Origin: Cycas panzhihuaensis
Lineage: Eukaryota > Cycadophyta
NCBI GenBank assembly: GCA_023213395.1
Contig: CM041465.1
Span: 174,351,741 to 174,415,740 of the forward strand
Direction: 5' to 3'
DNA length: 64,000 bases
In this document: positions 59,528-64,000 of the stretch, piece by piece
How the letters are laid out: each line of letters starts with the position of its first letter
Numbering within the stretch: position 1 is the stretch's first letter
Made by a program: the position numbers and the translations under genes
The notes under the pieces: generated by a model
What the model saw: only the letters and a program-made list of their open reading frames with translations
What the model was told of the DNA's origin: nothing
The model's database searches: none

Positions 59528-60470
59528 ATGGCGTCTTCCATCCTAAGGCTCCCAGATCAAGACAAACTTACTGAGATAAACTACCATGTGTGGAAAATAA
59601 AGGTAGAAACTCTTTTGAGGGTGAAAAATGCCTAAAAATTTATAGATGGCTCTAAAACAAAACCTGCTGATATGAGCACTAAATTAGCTAATTGGCTGGA
59701 AAGGGACAACTTAGGAGTAATCACTTTAAAGCTCTTAATTTCATATCCACTTCTCGTTTATGTAGATTTGGAAATATTTCCAAAATCCTTTTAGACAGAA
59801 AATAAAGCTAGGATAATAACTTTGAAGGAAGAATGATACAAACTATATATGAAGGAAAATGATACTATAATTGAGTTTATGCATAGAGTTATTTCACTTA
59901 GAAGTAATCTCTTAAGTGCAGTTGATGATATTACAGAAAAAGCCTTGGTTGAAATGATGGCATGTAAATTATCAAAGTCTTTTTATGCTATTATCAATTC
60001 TATAACAAATAATAATCAGATTGACTCTATGACTCTTGATGATTTAACTGGTTTGTTACTAAGGCAAGAACAATGAAATAGACGATATGAAAAATCATCA
60101 AAATTGGAGGAAGCATTTGCATCAAGACTCTCTCTTGGATCCCGTGGACGCAATCAAATGCAAGGAAGGGGACATGTATTAGAATCCATAAGCCAAACTC
60201 ATGGTCATTGGTAGGATTCCAGAGGACATGGACACAACAGAGATAACAGATTTTGTCTCAAATGCGGTAAGCTTGGATACTTTGCCAGTACTTGCAGAGC
60301 TTTCAATATATGTTGTCATTATGGTTAGTTAGAACATTATGCTTATCAATGTCCACAAAAAAAAGTAGACATCCAAAGAGGGAAGCGACCCATTGACAAC
60401 TATAGCAAAGAAAAAATAGAAGAAGAAGAAGAAGAAGAAATAACCTTTGTAGTAGCACTATCAAGAGGAT
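59528..60470 (+). pseudogene. E5 gag with two zinc knuckles, broken
   Basis: The ATG at 59528 gives MASSILRLPDQDKLTEINYH and W-K-I-K, the copia Gag N-terminus. The middle (DTIIEFMHRVISLRSNLLSA) fits the UBN2-type Gag. Two zinc knuckles follow: CLKCGKLGYFASTC, where His is Tyr, and CCHYG, stop, LEHYAYQC, where the second Cys is Tyr. A Glu run is encoded by the GAA repeat at 60418-60440. Four stops in the frame. Gag would form the particle and bind RNA. Confidence 0.9.
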
Positions 60471-60880
60471 TCAAAGAAGAAGACACATGGTACATAGATT
60501 TAGGAGCATCAAGACACATGACTAATCATGAAGATTGGTTTGAAACATTGATACTATACAACTCTGGCAAATCGGTTGATCTGGGAGATAAATACCTACT
60601 TATAATAAAAAGGGTATGTACCATTGCAATCAATTTGCATGGAAATATTTTTAAAAATGGAAATGTGTTATTAGTTACCGATTTGAAAATGAATCTCCTG
60701 TCAAGATCACAACTTAGTAAAAAGAATCTTAGAACAATGCTTGATGAAGAAGGTTTTTATCATATCTTAGATATGAAAAACAATGGGAACCCAATAGCCA
60801 AGGGAGTAAGAAGTGAAGACTTGTACAAACTTATTACAGATCCTATATCTCCAAACTTGAAAGTTTGTACTATTACTAAA
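60471..60880 (+). pseudogene. E5 aspartic protease
   Basis: DTWYIDLGASRHMTNHEDWF has D-L-G in place of the catalytic D-S-G, a single Ser to Leu change. The rest is open for 132 codons from 60518, with VLLVTDLKMNLLSRSQL as the domain end. It would process Gag-Pol but has lost the triad. Confidence 0.9.
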
Positions 60881-62060
60881 TCTAATAATAAAGTGTGGCA
60901 TTTGAAGTACGGATAGTTTCTAATGAACACTCTAAAGTTGATGGAAAATTGAAAAATTGTGAATGGGTTGCCTCATTTCTCATCTAATGATTTTTTTTGC
61001 AATGGCTATCAATTTGGAAAACAATATCAATTTCCCTTCAAAGAAAGCAAATGGTAAGCTTAATCTAGATTGGAATTAATCCATATTGATATCTGTGGTC
61101 CGCTTATACCACTATCAATTAATGGTTGTAGATACTTTCTCACCTTCATTGATGATTGTACATAAAAGGTATGGGTTTACTTTCTTCAAAATAAGTCAGA
61201 AGTACTTGAAACTTTTAAGCAATTCAAAGCAGAAGTAGAATTGGAATCATAATCAAAGATAAAATACATCAGGTCAGATGGAGGTGGTGAATACATTACA
61301 AATGAGTTCTTGAACTTTTGTAAATAGAATAAGATACACAAACAATTCACAACTCCCTATACCCCCCAATCCAATGGGGTTGCAGAAAGAAAAAATAGAA
61401 CTCTAATAGAGATGGCACGTAGCATGATCCACGAAAAATAACTTCCAAAATCATATTAGGCTGAGGCCATTAACACTGCCTACTACCTAATAAATCACAG
61501 TCTAATAAAAGCCTTGAAAGACATTGCTCTAGAAGAAGCATGGTCAAGTAAAAAATCTAATGTCAATACTCTTAAAATCTTTGGAAGTCAAGCTTTTATT
61601 CATGTGCCTGATAAAAAAAGATCAAAGCTTGATGCAAAAAGTATAGAATGTATTATGATAGGATATAACAAAAATTCAAAGGCTTACAAATACATAGATC
61701 CCAAAATAAATAAGATCTATATAAGAAGAGATGTTACCTTTAATAAAGAAGATAACCAAAGGACTCAATCTTAGATTCAAATAATCGAAGTAGAAACCAA
61801 GAAAGCAGAACTTGAGGATATACCAGAAGAAGCTTCAGAATCCATCACCAAAGAAGCTGCATCAGAGACACCAGTCTCTCACATAAATGTGGGAAAAGAT
61901 ACATCTACAAGTCAATCATAAGAAGTGACAGAACTTAAAAGGAAAGAAAAGAAATTGCCAAAATGGGTAATCAGAATAATCGAAGAAGGAAAAAGAGAAG
62001 TATTCAAACACAAACCCAGAAGTCAAAAACCAAAGGCACTCTTAAGCATAATAGAGCCAT
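60881..62060 (+). pseudogene. E5 integrase and linker, broken
   Basis: VWHLKYG then stop is the decayed HHCC start. The core has LIHIDICGPL (first Asp), FLTFIDDCT, YIRSDGGGEYITNEF (second Asp, GGEY intact) and NGVAERKNRTLIEMAR (catalytic Glu). The C-terminal VNTLKIFGSQAFIHVP and an acidic linker (EVETKKAELEDIPEEA) follow. The D,D,E triad is complete, but about nine stops break the frame. Confidence 0.92.
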
Positions 62061-62890
62061 AATCTTTTCAAGAAGCCAGACATTTGTCAGAATGGAGATC
62101 TACAATAGATTCTGAAATGGACTCAATAGTCAAAAATCAAACATGGGAGTTAGTGAATCTACCTCTAAACAAATCTACAGTCAACTACAAGTGGATCTAC
62201 AAAATTAAGGAAGGAGCAAACAGAGAAGTCAAAAAGTACAAAGCTCAACTTATAACAACAAAGTATACACAAATTACAGGTGTAGATTTTCAAGAAACCT
62301 TCTCATCAGTGGTTAAGATAAACATGGTAAGAACAATCATTGCCTAGTAGCCATAACTAAATGGAAAATCTTTCAGCTTGATGTAAAAAATGCCTTTTTG
62401 AATGGAGATCTTAAAGAAGATATTTACATGACACAACCCGAAGGATACGTAAAAGAAAGATAAGAACATCTGGTGTGTAAACTAAAGAAAGCATTATACA
62501 AGCTAAAACAAGCTCCTTGAGTTTGGTATGCAAAATTGGATCAACATTTATGCCAAAATGGATTTCATAGAAGTAATTTAGACTCTAGTTTGTATACAAG
62601 AAAAAGAGACAGGCTACTCATAGTAATTGTTGTTTATGTAGTTAATTGATTCTTACTGGAAATGATGAAGAATCAATAAAACACATAAAAGAAGAACTTC
62701 AGAAGAAGTTTAAAATGATAGATCTGGGTCTCTTGAATTATTATTTAGGAGTAGAAGTAGCTTAAGAATAGAACTACATCTCAATTTTACAAAGGAAATA
62801 CATAAAAGATCTACTGATAAAATTTCAAATGGAAGATTGCAATCCTTATGCAACTCTAATGGAAATTAATTGTGATCTAGTAGCAGTCAA
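62061..62890 (+). pseudogene. E5 reverse transcriptase, broken
   Basis: [80 protein letters not shown] and KKALYKLKQAP are in order. The active site reads Y-V-V-N where the family has Y-V-D-D, so both Asp are lost, followed by a frameshift near 62645. Confidence 0.92.
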
Positions 62891-63530
62891 GGAGGAACAA
62901 GCAACAAATGCTATATTATACAAATAACTGGTTGGGAGTCTGATATATCTCATAGCCACTCGACCTGATATATCATACTCAATAGGAGTGATTTCTAGAT
63001 ACATGTAGGAACCTAAAATAAGACACTACAAATCATCTCAAAGAATATTGAGATACTTATAAGGGACAAAAAATTTGAGTCTAATCTACTCAAAAGGTTC
63101 TGTAACTCTTACCAGATTTTGTGACTCTGATTAGGTAGGAGACAAGGAACAAAGAAAATCCACAAGTGGATACTATTTTTTCTTAAAAATAACTACAATC
63201 TCATGGAGCAATAAGAAGCAATCTATAGTTATATTATCATCAATTGAAGCTAGATATAAGGCAACAGTAATAGCAACTTGTGAAGTAGTTTGGTTATGTC
63301 AACTTCTAGCTGAAATAGAGCAACAACAAGGTCAAGCAATAACTCTGTATTGTGATAATCAAAGCACTATTAATCTAACAAAAAATCCAATCCTATAGGA
63401 CAAAACATATAGAAGTATATCATCACTTCATAAGGGAAAAAGTTCATAGTAAATAAATTGAGCTTGAATATTGTCTCATTACAGAACAAGTAGTAGATTT
63501 GATAACAAAGCCTTTGGGAAAAGATAGATT
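62891..63530 (+). pseudogene. E5 RNase H, broken
   Basis: Visible in shifted frames: an IRRPDISYS-like block near 62945, then KKQSIVILSSIEARYKATV (Glu block), LYCDNQSTINLTKNPI (Asp block) and the C-terminal TEQVVDLITKPLGKDRF. Stops are dense. Confidence 0.87.
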
Positions 63531-63572
63531 CTAGTTCTTAAGAGACAAACTGGGACTAAATAAGATAACACA

Positions 63573-63583
63573 TTAAGAGAGGG
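63573..63583 (+). other. E5 polypurine tract
   Basis: TTAAGAGAGGG directly before the 3' LTR. Confidence 0.85.
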
Positions 63584-63808
63584 TGTTAGAATGCAATGTG
63601 TTATCACTAAGATATCAAAGGGGTAATGTGCACACCCTTGTAAAGTAACCGACATCATAGAATGTGACACTTGTCATTTCTAGAATTGTCAGTTACTTCT
63701 CTCTTTTTATAACGGTTATGAAACCAACTTGTACTTATAGAGACATAGTCTCCATATCAATATCAAGTGATCCTTTCTAATTAATGAATTGATTTGCCTA
63801 TTTTAATA
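63584..63808 (+). repeat. E5 3' LTR
   Basis: 225 bp, TGTTAGAATG to ATTTTAATA (CA to TA at the end), followed by GTGAC. Confidence 0.95.
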
Positions 63809-64000
63809 GTGACTCTTGACATAAATATGTACACACACCATATGAGAATATGAGAGAAAGGTTTATGGCCTAGAGATGTATTAATTATATTTATAAGAGG
63901 AGCTTTAAACTCTACATTCTCCTATGTTTTTTCCCACTCTAGGTTTTCCACATAAATATGTTCTTTTTTTTTTGTGGTAAATACTTATGATGCTTATGAT
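63809..64000 (+). repeat. X2 3' LTR, second part, runs off the window
   Basis: Continues the X LTR after E5; matches 48070-48240 of the 5' LTR (for example GTACACACACCA and GGCCTAGAGATGTATTAATTA). Confidence 0.85.

Larger units (their letters stand above)
58651..63808 (+). mobile_element. E5: complete Ty1/copia retrotransposon with LTRs and perfect TSD
   Basis: 5158 bp. LTRs 58651-58873 and 63584-63808 lie within a perfect GTGAC duplication (58646-58650, 63809-63813). The primer site, gag with two zinc knuckles, protease, integrase, RT, RNase H and purine tract follow in copia order. The LTRs differ at about 25 of 221 aligned sites plus a 2-bp indel by eye (near 11 %). The coding region would be one Gag-Pol frame, now with about 35 stops or shifts, many TAG/TAA where Gln is expected. 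Youngest-looking structure at this end, since it lies within X2. Confidence 0.96.
47894..64000 (+). mobile_element. X2: second copy of the non-autonomous X family, hosting a LINE and copia E5
   Basis: 5' LTR 47894-48452, primer site 48453, interior with the LINE insertion (51605-57929), and 3' LTR from 58467, itself split by E5 (58651-63808) and running past the window end. LTR, primer site and outer interior match X1. No gag or pol of its own. It replaces the 3' half of copia C3, so X2 probably inserted in C3 RT; the right flank is outside the window. Confidence 0.82.

Noticed and set aside
1-64000. tRNA, rRNA or other structural RNA genes
   Set aside because: None seen by eye; tRNA-like matches are only the short primer binding sites.

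Overview
This window is nuclear DNA from a seed plant with a repeat-rich genome. It contains no host gene that I can support as intact. Almost all of it is LTR retrotransposons and one LINE, inserted into each other and broken by stop codons and frameshifts. The plant assignment rests on plant-type Ty1/copia, Ty3/gypsy and L1 elements, tRNA-Met primer sites, a plant mobile domain (PMD) gene, and a fragment of a plastid chaperonin 20 gene. The species cannot be told from the sequence.

Layout. 1-3958: 5' half of a minus-strand copia element (E1) with its 5' LTR. 3959-7908: AT-rich DNA with nothing recognised. 7909-11447: heavily decayed plus-strand Ty3/gypsy element (G1). 11448-24300: non-autonomous plus-strand LTR element (X1), whose 5' LTR is split by a complete minus-strand copia element (E2, 11846-20293); E2 itself carries a 781-bp insert. 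24301-26810: unassigned, T-rich. 26811-47800: plus-strand copia element (C3), split inside gag by a three-level nest. Element E3 (26964-44856, minus) sits in C3 gag and carries a CPN20 fragment; a Tat-like gypsy element (27686-42286, minus) with 2.97-kb LTRs sits inside E3. 47894 to the end: second X copy (X2), with an L1 LINE in its interior (51605-57929) and a complete copia element (E5, 58651-63808) inside its 3' LTR.

Insertion order can be read from target site duplications (TSDs): CCTAT/CCTAC for E3, ACTAG for the Tat element, TTGTA/TTGTG for E2 and GTGAC for E5. LTR pairs differ by roughly 10-15 % by eye, mostly transitions, so these are old insertions.

The most unusual content is in the Tat-like element. 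It keeps gag and protease on the minus strand, has no visible reverse transcriptase or integrase, and ends in an uninterrupted 140-codon archaeal-type RNase H with all four catalytic acidic residues. On the opposite strand, where RT and integrase would be expected, lies a PMD gene with a phase-consistent intron and a coiled-coil tail. The second notable feature is host-derived or unexplained cargo in non-autonomous LTR elements: the CPN20 piece in E3, and different central segments in the two X copies.
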